Below are positions 47,671 through 55,833 of a stretch of 64,000 bases of DNA, piece by piece. Numbering within the stretch: position 1 is the first letter of the stretch; every line of letters begins with the position of its first letter. The notes under the pieces were generated by a model, which made no database searches, had not been told where the DNA came from, and saw only the letters and a program-made list of their open reading frames with translations. The translations under genes and the position numbers were made by a program. The stretch spans positions 1-64,000 of the forward strand of contig NZ_JAALJI010000032.1 in NCBI RefSeq assembly GCF_011064595.1, in the 5' to 3' direction. This DNA comes from Paludisphaera soli. GTDB taxonomy: Bacteria; Planctomycetota; Planctomycetia; Isosphaerales; Isosphaeraceae.

Positions 47671-48105
47671 ATGATTCGCGAGATCGTCACCCGGCCGGTC
47701 ACGGCCCCTCAATTGGCGGAGGAACTGTCGTTTCTGGTGCACCACCTCCGGGGGCTCGGCTACGAGTCCTGCTTCGCCGCATTCGGCGGGGCGTGGGCGA
47801 TCGACTATTACTCGGACGGGACGACCGGCGACGGAGCGGTGCCGATCGACACCCTGCCCGGCGAGGTCTTCCGGGCCGCCGCGGCGGGCTGGGGAGGGCT
47901 CGGGGCGAACGACCTGTTCATCTCCATCCCGCCGTTGCCCTTGCAATTCCGCTTCTGCAACGACTCGGACCTCCACCTCGCGTTCGAGCCGCCGTGCGAC
48001 CTGGCCGACTTCTTTCGCAGGCGTTGGGAAGCGTTGGGCTATGGTCCCGCGGAATCCGAAGGGGGCGATCCGCGGATGCTGGGATGGGTTCCGCGGCCCG
48101 ACTGA
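47671..48105 (+). CDS. Hypothetical protein, 144 aa
   Basis: ATG at 47671 with GGAGGAG five bases upstream. Starts MIREIVTRPVTAPQLAEELS, has SCFAAFGGAWAIDYYSDGTT and PPLPLQFRFCNDSDLHL in the middle. Soluble, no signal. No family recognised. It follows the HEAT-repeat gene by 164 bases on the same strand. Confidence 0.6.
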   Translation: MIREIVTRPVTAPQLAEELSFLVHHLRGLGYESCFAAFGGAWAIDYYSDGTTGDGAVPIDTLPGEVFRAAAAGWGGLGANDLFISIPPLPLQFRFCNDSDLHLAFEPPCDLADFFRRRWEALGYGPAESEGGDPRMLGWVPRPD

Positions 48106-48190
48106 CCACTTGGGTACGCGAAACAGCACAGCCGGCGTGGTATGGCAGCTTAGCGGTCGCTTCATTCTATCAACGGGAGGTTATGACAGC

Positions 48191-49501
48191 ATGAGTCGCC
48201 ATTTCTCGAACGGCGGCCCGGGGCCCTCGCGACGCGCCGTGCTGGGGGCGGCGGCCGTGGCCCTGGCGGCGGGGAGGCGGGGCGATGCCGGGACGTTGGC
48301 CCTGGAAGGCGGCTCCCCGGCCGTCACGCTCGCGAAGGCGGCGCACGCCGAGGCCTCCCGTTGGCCGCTGTATGGGTCGGACGAGGAGGCGGCGGTCCTG
48401 GAGGTGCTGCGGAACCCGGGCTACGGGCCGATCGACGACCTGGAGCGCGACTGGCGGGAGCGGTTCGGGGCGCCGTTCGCCAAGGCCCATTGCAACGGCA
48501 CTTCGGCCATCGCGGCGATGTTCTTCGCGCTGGGGCTCCCCCCCGGATCCGAGGTGATGGTCCCCAGCTACACGTTCTTCGCCTCGATCGTGCCGATGCG
48601 GCTGTTCGGGCTGGTGCCGGTCTTCGTCGACGTCGACCCGCGCACGCTCAACTTCGACGTGGCCGACGCCCGCCGCCGCCTCACGCCGAATGTGAAGGCG
48701 ATCCTGCCGGTGCACTGGATGGGCCTCCCCTGCCCCATGGACGACCTCTCGGCGTTCGCCCAGGAGAAGGGCCTGATCCTGCTGGAGGACGTCGCCCACG
48801 CCCCCGGCGCGTCGTATCGCGGCAAACCCCTGGGCGCGTGGGGACGGATGTCGATCTTCAGCTATCAGACCACCAAGCCCCTGCCGGCCCTCGAAGGGGG
48901 GATGGGGATGTATCAGGAGCGCGCCGACTACGAGCGTGCGACGGCCTTCGGCCACTCCGACGTCCCCGCGCGGTTCCCGGCCGACAGCCGCTACAGGCGC
49001 TACGCCGGCACCGGCCTGGGGCTGAAGCTCCGCATGAACCCGATGGCCGCCGCGCTCGCCCGCGCGCAGCTCGGCAAGCTCGACGCCCGCAACGCCGCCG
49101 GCGCGGCGCAGGTCCGCCGGCTCAACGACCGGATCACGCAGCTCCCCGGCCTGGTCGAGCCCCCCTGCCCGGCCGACGCGACGAGGATCTACTACGCGAA
49201 CAACATCCTATTTCTCGACGAAGCGACGGCCGGCGCGACCCGAGCCGCCGTGGTCGCGGCGCTCCGCGCCGAAGGGGTCCAGGCGCGCGAGCACCGCTAT
49301 CCGCTCCAGCACAAGCTCCCGCTCTACGCCGAGCCCGAGTGGTGGCACCACCCGCCGACGATCCCCGAGCTCCCCGGCTCCGACGAGGCCAACCGCACCG
49401 CGATCGCCCTCCCCTACTTCACCTCCGAGGCGCCCGAGCTGATCGAGCAATACACGCGGGCTTTCGAGAAGGTGTGGGCGAATCGCGCGAAGCTGTCGTG
49501 A
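48191..49501 (+). CDS. DegT/DnrJ/EryC1/StrS family PLP-dependent aminotransferase, with Tat-like signal
   Basis: 436 residues. RRAVLGAAAVALAAG near 14 looks like a Tat or secretion signal, unusual for this family but frequent in Planctomycetes. The aminotransferase domain has GPIDDLERDWRERFGAPFA, HCNGTSAIAAMFFALGLPPG, VMVPSYTFFASIVPMRL, and FSYQTTKPLPALEGGMG with the PLP lysine in TTKPL. C-terminal domain with YYANNILFLDE. The family acts on nucleotide-linked sugars or cyclitols. GGGAGG is 12 bases upstream of the ATG at 48191. Confidence 0.85.
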   Translation: MSRHFSNGGPGPSRRAVLGAAAVALAAGRRGDAGTLALEGGSPAVTLAKAAHAEASRWPLYGSDEEAAVLEVLRNPGYGPIDDLERDWRERFGAPFAKAHCNGTSAIAAMFFALGLPPGSEVMVPSYTFFASIVPMRLFGLVPVFVDVDPRTLNFDVADARRRLTPNVKAILPVHWMGLPCPMDDLSAFAQEKGLILLEDVAHAPGASYRGKPLGAWGRMSIFSYQTTKPLPALEGGMGMYQERADYERATAFGHSDVPARFPADSRYRRYAGTGLGLKLRMNPMAAALARAQLGKLDARNAAGAAQVRRLNDRITQLPGLVEPPCPADATRIYYANNILFLDEATAGATRAAVVAALRAEGVQAREHRYPLQHKLPLYAEPEWWHHPPTIPELPGSDEANRTAIALPYFTSEAPELIEQYTRAFEKVWANRAKLS

Positions 49502-49610
49502 GGGCGGCCCCGGCCCCGGCTTGCGGCGGGGATGCGGCGGGGGCATCATGGCACCCGGGATTTCGTGCAATTCCTCGAATCGAATCGAGACGACCGGGAG
49601 GCGATTTTTG

Positions 49611-50012
49611 ATGAAACTGCTGTACGTCGCGTCGCTGATGCTCGCCGGGGCCGCCCTGGCCTATCCGGCGTTCGCGTTCTCGGGCAAGGCCGAGGGCCAG
49701 CCCCTGGCCCACATGGTCTTCTTCACGCTCAAGGACCACTCGCCGGAGGCGGTCGACGCCTTCGTGGCCGACTGCGAGAAGTACCTGACGAAGCACGAGG
49801 GGACGCTCTACTTCTCGATCGGCAAGCGCGCCGAGGACGTCGAGGAGCCGCCCAGCGTGAAGGATTTCGACGTGGCCCTGCACGTCGTGTTCGCCGGCAA
49901 GGAGTACCGCGACAAGTACCTCGCCAGCAAGCGTCACGACGACTTCGTCGCGACGATCAAGTCCCGGATGGAGAAGGCCCGGGTCTTCGATTCCTACCTG
50001 CCCAAGCCCTGA
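49611..50012 (+). CDS. Dabb (stress-response A/B barrel) domain protein, secreted
   Basis: 133 residues. A signal peptide (about 1-22, ending AYPAFAFSG) precedes one Dabb domain with LAHMVFFTLKDHSPEAV, GTLYFSIGKRAED and the late HDDFVATIKSRMEKA. ATG at 49611 with GGGAGG ten bases upstream. Dabb domains dimerise; function unknown. Confidence 0.8.
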   Translation: MKLLYVASLMLAGAALAYPAFAFSGKAEGQPLAHMVFFTLKDHSPEAVDAFVADCEKYLTKHEGTLYFSIGKRAEDVEEPPSVKDFDVALHVVFAGKEYRDKYLASKRHDDFVATIKSRMEKARVFDSYLPKP

Positions 50013-50074
50013 CGACGAGAGGTCGAAGGGGGGAGGCCTCCGTGCCCCCCCCGGACCCGTCCCAACCCTCGCAC

Positions 50075-50485
50075 TCAGATCGTCCAGTCGGGCGTCTTGC
50101 CCTGCGCGGCGAGGTGGGCGATCGTCGTGCGGTTCAGGATTTCCACCTGGGAGGCCTGGATCCGCTCCCACAGCTCCGCGAGGGCGCCGAAGGAGGATTG
50201 GCGCTGGGGGCGCTCCTGGAAGTCCTCGCCGTCGACGACGCGGAGCACGTCCCCGAGCGAGATCGTCAAGGGGTCGCGGGCCAGGCGATAGCCGCCCGAC
50301 GAGCCCCGCGTGCTGACGACCAGGCCCGCCCCCTTGAGGCGGATCAGGATCTGGGTCAGGAACGTCTCGGGGATGTCGTGGGCCTCGGCGATCTCCCGGA
50401 TCGGCACCGGCCGCTCGCCGTCGTGGCGGTCGGCCAGCGCGATCACCGCCAGGCACGCGTACTCCGCCTTGGCCGAGATCTTCAC
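50075..50485 (-). CDS. Rrf2 family transcriptional regulator without cysteine cluster
   Basis: 136 residues. Family start MKISAKAEYACLAVIALA, winged helix with IREIAEAHDIPETFLTQILI and GGYRLARDPLTISLGDVLRV. The region where iron-sulfur types carry three cysteines has none, so it is probably not a cluster-binding sensor. C-terminus ends PDWTI, as in the second Rrf2 protein of the window (ADWTI). Confidence 0.9.
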   Translation of the reverse strand: MKISAKAEYACLAVIALADRHDGERPVPIREIAEAHDIPETFLTQILIRLKGAGLVVSTRGSSGGYRLARDPLTISLGDVLRVVDGEDFQERPQRQSSFGALAELWERIQASQVEILNRTTIAHLAAQGKTPDWTI

Positions 50486-50531
50486 GATCCCTCCCCTCCC
50501 GGAATCCTTCCGTCCGCGTCCCCCGATCCCG

Positions 50532-50756
50532 TCAGTTCCAACAGGGTTCCATCATCTTCTGGAACCGCGAGGGCTCCCGCGCGGCCAGGGCCTGCTGATA
50601 GGCCAGGCGATAGATCGCCGCCCAGGGCCCGGACACCACGAAGCCGCCCGAAGCCGTCGGGAAGAAGGCCGCCGCGGTCGGCTCCGAGGCCGACGACGTC
50701 GCCGAAGAAGAGACCGAAACCTTTGAGGAACCAACCGGCCAGGTGATTCGAGACAT
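50532..50756 (-). CDS. Small protein, 74 aa, planctomycete type
   Basis: Starts MSRITWPVGSSKVSVSSS. A Ser/Ala-rich first half is followed by WAAIYRLAYQQALAAREPSR, the segment shared by a set of short planctomycete proteins of unknown role. No signal. The ribosome site is weak (AGGTTAAGCAGAG). A 281-base intergenic region lies upstream. Confidence 0.5.
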   Translation of the reverse strand: MSRITWPVGSSKVSVSSSATSSASEPTAAAFFPTASGGFVVSGPWAAIYRLAYQQALAAREPSRFQKMMEPCWN

Positions 50757-51037
50757 CTCTGCTTAACCTCTCAGGAGGGAGCTCGATCGTTCAGACAGGG
50801 GTATCATTACCTTTCCTATCGTCGAGGTCAAGAAGAATCTTGAGTATCCCGACAAGGATTGTCCGAGCCGGGCCCTTCGATACCTGCCTTACCCGGTCAG
50901 CTTGATCTGAATGGTCACGATACATAAAAATTCTTTGATGGAATTTGCTTGCGGACGGGGGGCCGATCCGGTACTAAGTTGAGGAGTCGGGGCGGAGCAC
51001 GCCCCCGGTCCCAGGAACTTCCGGCGAGGACGGCGCG

Positions 51038-51505
51038 ATGAACGGTTCGATGATGATGGTGGAGCGGAACGCGATGGGCATGAACGCGGGCATGGGCATG
51101 GGTGCCATGACCGGCGGCGCGACGATGCCGGCGGCCTCGCAGATGATGATGGTCCCCCGCTGCACGGTCCTGTTGGAGAAGTGCGAAGGCGGGATGAAGA
51201 TGACCTGCAAGGCCGACGACAAGATGTCGGCGAGCATGATGCAGAACCTCTGCAACATGATGGCCGGCGGGATGTGCAGCTGCTGCATGATGATGAACGG
51301 CATGACCATGTGCTGCTGCAACATGGCGATGGCCATGTGCAAGTGCGAGATGACCGACGACGGCGTCTGCATCACCTGCACCAGCGGCGACGCCGAGTGC
51401 TGCAAGATGATCCAGGCCTGCTGCGACTGCATGACGGCCATGATGAAGTCCGGCTGCGTCTGCTGCGTCTGCATGAACGGCATGCCCGTCTGCTGCTCCT
51501 GCTGA
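51038..51505 (+). CDS. Met/Cys-rich protein, 155 aa, probable metal binder
   Basis: 26 cysteines and 36 methionines among 155 residues (40 percent), with no Phe, Trp, Tyr or His. Cysteines come in CC, CCC, CxC and CxxC groups from about residue 42 to the end; Met runs cover the whole chain. A repeated unit MNGM followed by a Cys group occurs at about 87-94 and 147-153. No signal peptide, so cytosolic. Composition suits Cu(I) or other soft-metal binding, like a metallothionein, but no known family is evident. ATG at 51038 with GAGGA seven bases upstream. A strong hairpin follows. Two Rrf2 regulators lie within 2 kb. Confidence 0.75.
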   Translation: MNGSMMMVERNAMGMNAGMGMGAMTGGATMPAASQMMMVPRCTVLLEKCEGGMKMTCKADDKMSASMMQNLCNMMAGGMCSCCMMMNGMTMCCCNMAMAMCKCEMTDDGVCITCTSGDAECCKMIQACCDCMTAMMKSGCVCCVCMNGMPVCCSC

Positions 51506-51540
51506 GCGGGACGCCCGCCGACCGCCTTCGACACGCGGAC

Positions 51541-51583
51541 GAGGCCGCCGCGACGTCCCTTCGGGATGCGTCGCGGCGGCCTC
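51541..51583. terminator. Hairpin between the Met/Cys-rich gene and the PEP-CTERM gene
   Basis: A perfect 15-bp stem, GAGGCCGCCGCGACG at 51541-51555 and its complement at 51569-51583, with a 13-base loop. It lies between convergent genes and could serve both. Confidence 0.8.
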
Positions 51584-51610
51584 GCGTCCGTTCCGGGCCG
51601 TGGGATCGGT

Positions 51611-52432
51611 TCAGCGCCGGGATCGGGCCCGGGCGAGGAGCATGGCGGGGAGGGCCGCCGCGAGCTGGGCTAGGCTCGACGGCTCGGGGATAGCCGGCGC
51701 GGCGATCGACCCTTCGAGGACCTCGGGCGTCCCCGACTCGAGGCCCGCGACAGTGTAGGCCGAGGAGCTCGGGCCGAGCCGGCTGCAGAACGCGAAGAGG
51801 CCCGAGGCCCCGGGCGCGATCGGCGCGTCGGGCTCGTCGGCGAAGAACGAGATCGAGGGGTCGCCGGCGGCGTACTCGACGAACCAGCCGTCGGGGGCGA
51901 CGACGTCCTGGAGGTCCGCCCCCCCGCCCACCACCAGGCCGAGGAAGATCGCCGGTGCCGTGCTCCCCGCCGGCCGTTCGCCGACGAGCTGGGCCCCAGG
52001 CCGATCGGGTCGGCCGGGTCGTGGATCGGATACGGCCCCGAGTTCGCCAGGTTGTCGAACGTGATCGAGCGCACGCGGTTCGCCCCCGAGGCCCCGATCG
52101 GCAGCATCGGCGAACGACCCCGCCAGACGTCGTCGGCGTAGCCGTAGTCGGCCCCCGCGGCGGCGGCGAAGAGCTGGCTGGATCGGCGACGAGAGCTTGC
52201 CCGTGAGGAAGTTGTAGCGGTAGCTGACGATCCCGGCGTCGTGGCACATCACATACAGGCGGGCCAGCGGCCCCCAGGCCATCTGCGTGGGCCCCCCGGC
52301 CGTCGCCCCCAGCGCCTTCTGGAACGACAGCGAGGCCCTGTAAGGAGCCTCGACGGTGGGCTGGGCCCAGCCGACGGGAGGCCCCGCCAGGCCGACGACC
52401 AGGGCCAGGACGAAACCCGCCTTCCGAATAAT
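51611..52432 (-). pseudogene. PEP-CTERM sorted protein, two compensating frameshifts
   Basis: The N-terminal part has a signal (RKAGFVLALVVGLAGPPVGWA) and the C-terminus ends with IPEPSSLAQL, a hydrophobic run and ARSRR, the PEP-CTERM sorting tail. Near 52174-52182 the frame changes (a base too many in AGCCAGC), and near 51991-52000 it changes back (a base missing in a GGGGCCC run), so about 180 bases are read in another frame; the sense in that frame (for example ITFDNLANSGPYPI) is good. No ATG/GTG/TTG start is in frame; ATT at 52432 is used here. Either a sequence error or a decayed gene. Confidence 0.65.
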
Positions 52433-52610
52433 GGCAATCCCTGCGTCGATCCGCGTCGCGCCCTCCGTTCCGGACGTTCGCCATGGATCATGGCCGCTCG
52501 ACGAAGGGCGATTATGAACGGATCCGTCGCAATGTCCTGGGCTGCCGTCCCAAACGTCGCCGAAAAGCCTCGGTTTGGTTTTATGGCGATGAATCGGGCT
52601 GGATGTCGCT

Positions 52611-53060
52611 TTAAATTGTCCAGTCGGCGACGTAAAGGAAGCCTAAGTCTTGGTTTTCCTTGATGAGGTCGGCGAACGTGGTGTTGTCGACGACGTCGGC
52701 GATGGCCTGGCGGACGCGGCCCCAGAAGCCGAAGAAAGGGCAGTGGCCGGGGTACTCGCAGGTCTTGGGGCGGGTCTGGCTGACGCAGTCGACCGGGGCG
52801 ACGGGGCCGTCGATGAACCGGATCACCTGGCCGATGGCCAGCTCCTCGGGGGGCTTGGCGAGCAGGTAGCCCCCCTCGGCCCCGCGCCGGCTGTTGACGA
52901 ACCCGCCCCCCTTGAGCTGGCTGAGGATCGCCTCCAGGAACTTGATCGGGATGTGCTGCTTCTCGGCGATCTCGTTGGCCTTCATCGGGGCCGTGCCCTG
53001 GTACTCGGCGAGGGCGTAGATCGCCCGCAACGCATAATAACACTTGGCCGAGACGGTCAT
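52611..53060 (-). CDS. Rrf2 family regulator with three cysteines (Fe-S type)
   Basis: 149 residues. Rrf2 start MTVSAKCYYALRAIYALA, winged helix with NEIAEKQHIPIKFLEAILSQ and GGYLLAKPPEELAIGQVI. Cysteines at 92, 101 and 107 (C-X8-C-X5-C) lie where IscR and NsrR bind an iron-sulfur cluster, though the first spacing is longer than in IscR. It may sense iron, nitric oxide or redox state. Ends ADWTI. Confidence 0.9.
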   Translation of the reverse strand: MTVSAKCYYALRAIYALAEYQGTAPMKANEIAEKQHIPIKFLEAILSQLKGGGFVNSRRGAEGGYLLAKPPEELAIGQVIRFIDGPVAPVDCVSQTRPKTCEYPGHCPFFGFWGRVRQAIADVVDNTTFADLIKENQDLGFLYVADWTI

Positions 53061-53147
53061 TCGATCACTCGTTGATGTGCGTGTTCCGCCCGCGACGGCC
53101 CGCCTTCCGGGCCGCGCGTCGACTCCCCCGACCTCCGGCCCTCCATT

Positions 53148-53971
53148 CTACTCGACCCCCGGGCCGCCGAGAATCCCCCGATCCGGGTCGGGATCGTCGA
53201 CATTCCGCGACGGCGGGCCCCCGAGCGCCGCGTGCTCCCACGAGGCGTCGACGACGGCGTGGAGATACGCGAGCGGTTCGGGCGTCCTCGCGCCGATCCA
53301 GAGGGAGCAGTGTCCGCCGTCCCGCTCCTCCTCGAACGGCAGGGCGAACGCGACGGCTCCGCCGCCGAACCAGAGCCGGCCGGGATGATCCGGACTCTGC
53401 CAGGCCGCGAAGGGAAGCGGACGCAACGGAGCGGTCGCGCGGCGGACCAGGTCTGGCCCCGCCCAGGCCCTGGCGGCCCCGTACGTCGCGCCCAGGGCGG
53501 CCTCGAACAGGCAAGCGGCGAGGAGGAACTGTGAGAGGGTCCCGCCCCTCGTCCACGGCTCGTCCCGCTCGCACCGCCCCCAGACGGGCGGGTCCTCCCC
53601 CGCCTCGGCCGTGGCCCAGACGTATACCCCTGGTTCTCGACGTAGAACACGAGCCGGCCGTCTTCGTCGAGGAACAGGTCCTCCAGGTTCGGGAGCCGAT
53701 TCTGGCCATCCAGGACGCCCCGGCGCAGCCCCCCGGCCCGATACCAGGCTCTCAGCGGGCCGGGCCGTTCATGGCCTCGGAGCCGATCCTCCGGATATCC
53801 GTCCCCCGGCCGATTCCGGCCGTGCCAGAGGGCGATGAACGCGTCGAGAGCGGCCATCCGATCGGCGACGCCCGTCTCGCCCCCGACCCCGGCCAGGAGC
53901 CGGTCGACCTCGTCCCAGGACGGCCCCCACGCCCCCCCGCCCGAGTCGCCTCCCGAACACTCGCCCATCAA
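53148..53971 (-). pseudogene. Hypothetical protein with one frameshift
   Basis: The N-terminal part in one frame (MMGECSGGDSGGGAWGPS at 53971, then LFLDEDGRLVFYVENQG) and the C-terminal part in another (VYVWATAEAGEDPPVWGRC through ILGGPGVE, ending at 53148) join near 53626-53630, where a G/C run is one base short. Read through, it is about 274 residues with no signal. The segment DGRLVFYVENQGVYVWAT is like SUKH/Smi1-type proteins, but that is a guess. Sequence error or real break are both possible. Confidence 0.65.
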
Positions 53972-54019
53972 GCGACCTCCAACCCGACGGAAACGGGGCT
54001 TCGACCCCGACGACAGACC

Positions 54020-54049
54020 TTGCGTCGGCTCCCGCGCGTGTCGTACACT
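54020..54049 (+). promoter_or_regulatory. Possible promoter of tRNA-Ser
   Basis: TTGCGT (54020-54025), 18 bases, TACACT (54044-54049), 99 bases before the tRNA. The region between has no gene. Confidence 0.4.
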
Positions 54050-54148
54050 TGGGCCCCAAGCCGACCCGTCCGCGATCGAAAGGCCCCTCCACCAGGGGCT
54101 TTACAGGAGCCCGGGCCGCAAGTAGATTGTCCTGCGCGATTTACAAAC

Positions 54149-54236
54149 GGAGAGGTGACCGAGAGGCCGAAGGTGCGGCACTGGAAATGCCGTGTACGCT
54201 AACCCCGTACCGAGGGTTCGAATCCCTCCCTCTCCG
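54149..54236 (+). tRNA. tRNA-Ser, anticodon GGA
   Basis: 88 bases. Acceptor GGAGAGG pairs with CCTCTCC at the 3' end, discriminator G at 54236, no encoded CCA. Anticodon loop CTGGAAA gives anticodon GGA, reading UCC/UCU. Long variable arm of a class II tRNA. T-arm GGGTTCGAATCCC. Followed by a small terminator and by an integrase gene. Confidence 0.92.
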
Positions 54237-54271
54237 CTTTAAATACGGTCAACTAAGGGTTTGCGTCCGAG

Positions 54272-54289
54272 AGGGCTCAAGCCCTTTTT
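54272..54289 (+). terminator. Terminator of tRNA-Ser
   Basis: AGGGC (54272-54276), loop TCAA, GCCCT (54281-54285), followed by TTTT to 54289. It lies 35 bases behind the tRNA. Confidence 0.75.
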
Positions 54290-54296
54290 CTTGCGC

Positions 54297-54400
54297 CTGT
54301 TAACCCTCCGTACCGTTCACCCTACCTCTGGTTAACAGATTCTTGCACCCCGCGACGCCGCCTCGATACGATCCGAGGGGCGGCATCGAACGGTTAACAG
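54297..54400. repeat. Three copies of GGTTAACAG between tRNA and integrase
   Basis: GGTTAACAG at 54330-54338 and 54392-54400, and its inverse CTGTTAACC at 54297-54305. The motif is AT-rich against the local base composition and placed as integrase arm sites would be. A second copy of the tRNA 3' end (the other att site) was not seen in the window. Confidence 0.5.
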
Positions 54401-54416
54401 GTGCGGGGCTCTTCTC

Positions 54417-55758
54417 ATAGCACGCAAGCTCGAGATGACCGGGCAGGCGTCCACGCGTCGCTGGTTCAAGAAGCACGGCGGGAAGATGAACACGGTCTCC
54501 TGCAAGCGGCTCGGGACGCCCGAGACCAAGGAGGCCAGCGGGGCCGCCGCCAACGCCTGGTGGGCCGCCAAGCTCAAGGAGGTCGAGGCCGCTCCCCCGT
54601 CCGAGGCCGACCGACGGGCGAATGCCCTGAAGGTCTGGTCGATGGTCCGGGACTGGTCGCACCTCGACGAGCCGAGCAGCGAGAAGCTGGTCGACTCGCT
54701 CGTCGGCGAGGGCCGTTACCGCGAGATCAAGGCCCAGGCCGGGGCGATGGTCGAGGCGGCCTCGAAGCCCACGCCCGCCGATCGCACGGTCGCGGCCCAG
54801 GTCGAGGCGTGGGAGGGGCTGCTCCGCTCGGCCTGCCGGGCCGGGCAGATGTCGGAGGGCCGGTAGACGCCCATCGCCGCCGGATCAGGCCCTTCGCGGA
54901 ATGGATCGGCCCCGATTCGCCCGTCGACTCGATCGACGAGGCGAAGCTCGAGGGGTATTTCAACCGCCTGTCGGCGCTGGTGTCCGAAGGCCGCTACTCG
55001 CCGGCATCGGCCCACGAGCTCCTGACGACGGCGAAGCAGTTCCTCACCCGGCTCGCGTCCCTCAGGCTGATCACCCTGCCGGGGAACATCCGCGACCGGA
55101 GGTTCCGGTTCAACCACTCCGTGGCGTCCCGGATCGAGACCTTCACGGTCGCCGAGGTGAGGGCCGCGCTCGCGGCGGCGAACGACCGGACGCGGCTCTT
55201 CATCCTGCTCTGCATCAACTGCGGCATGTACCAGAACGACATCGCCGAGCTGCGTCCCGACGAGGTGGACTGGAAGGCCGGCGTCGTGACCCGCAGGCGG
55301 AGCAAGACCCGCGAGCGCGGGGGCCAGGTCGTCTCCTACAAACTCTGGCCGGAGACGTTCGCCCTGCTGAAGAAACTGCGGGCCCACGGCGACCTGGCCC
55401 TCGAGACCGACGAGGGCAACCCGCTGGCCAAGGAATGGATCGAGGACGGCAGGTATCGGAAGTACGACGCCGTGCGATCGGCCTGGAGCCGGCTGGCCGT
55501 CAAGATGGGGATGAAGAAGGGCCGCCTGGGGTGAAGCACCTGCGCAAGACCTCGGCCTCGATGCTGGGGGCGCATCCCCAGTACAAGTTCTACACCACCC
55601 ACTTCCTGGCCGACTCACCCAGGGGCATGCCCCTGAAGCACTACGTGATCCCCGACGACGTCGAGTTCTTCGAGGCGCTCGCGTGGCTGCGGGGGCGGCT
55701 GCTGGGCCCGGAAGGCGGCGAGGCGGCCACGCAGTCCCTCCTCGGCCAGCAAGCATAG
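54417..55758 (+). pseudogene. Tyrosine recombinase/integrase, broken by frameshifts
   Basis: N-terminal part (ARKLEMTGQASTRRWFKKHG from about 54417, where ATA stands for a likely ATG) ends at a stop at 54866. A second frame then continues with RPFAEWIGPDSPV, the core-binding domain, and the catalytic domain (LFILLCINCGMYQNDIAELR) to a stop at 55534. A third frame gives KHLRKTSASMLG with the HxxR box and HYVIPDD with the tyrosine, ending at 55758. Joins are near 54855 and in the GGGG run near 55528-55532. It adjoins tRNA-Ser, a common integration site. As read it is inactive; sequence error is possible. Confidence 0.75.
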
Positions 55759-55833
55759 GACGAGCCGGGCCACGTCCTCGGACGTCAGGTCGAGGTAGGG
55801 TTCGAGCGGATCGGCCGGCTCAAGGCGATTCAT
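55615..55833 (-). CDS. Hypothetical small protein, 72 aa (doubtful)
   Basis: ATG at 55833; starts MNRLEPADPLEPYLDLTSED. The first half (VARLVLCLLAEEGLRGRL) is plausible protein, but the second half overlaps the integrase C-terminus on the other strand. No domain recognised. It may be a remnant of the integrated element. Confidence 0.3.
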   Translation of the reverse strand: MNRLEPADPLEPYLDLTSEDVARLVLCLLAEEGLRGRLAAFRAQQPPPQPRERLEELDVVGDHVVLQGHAPG

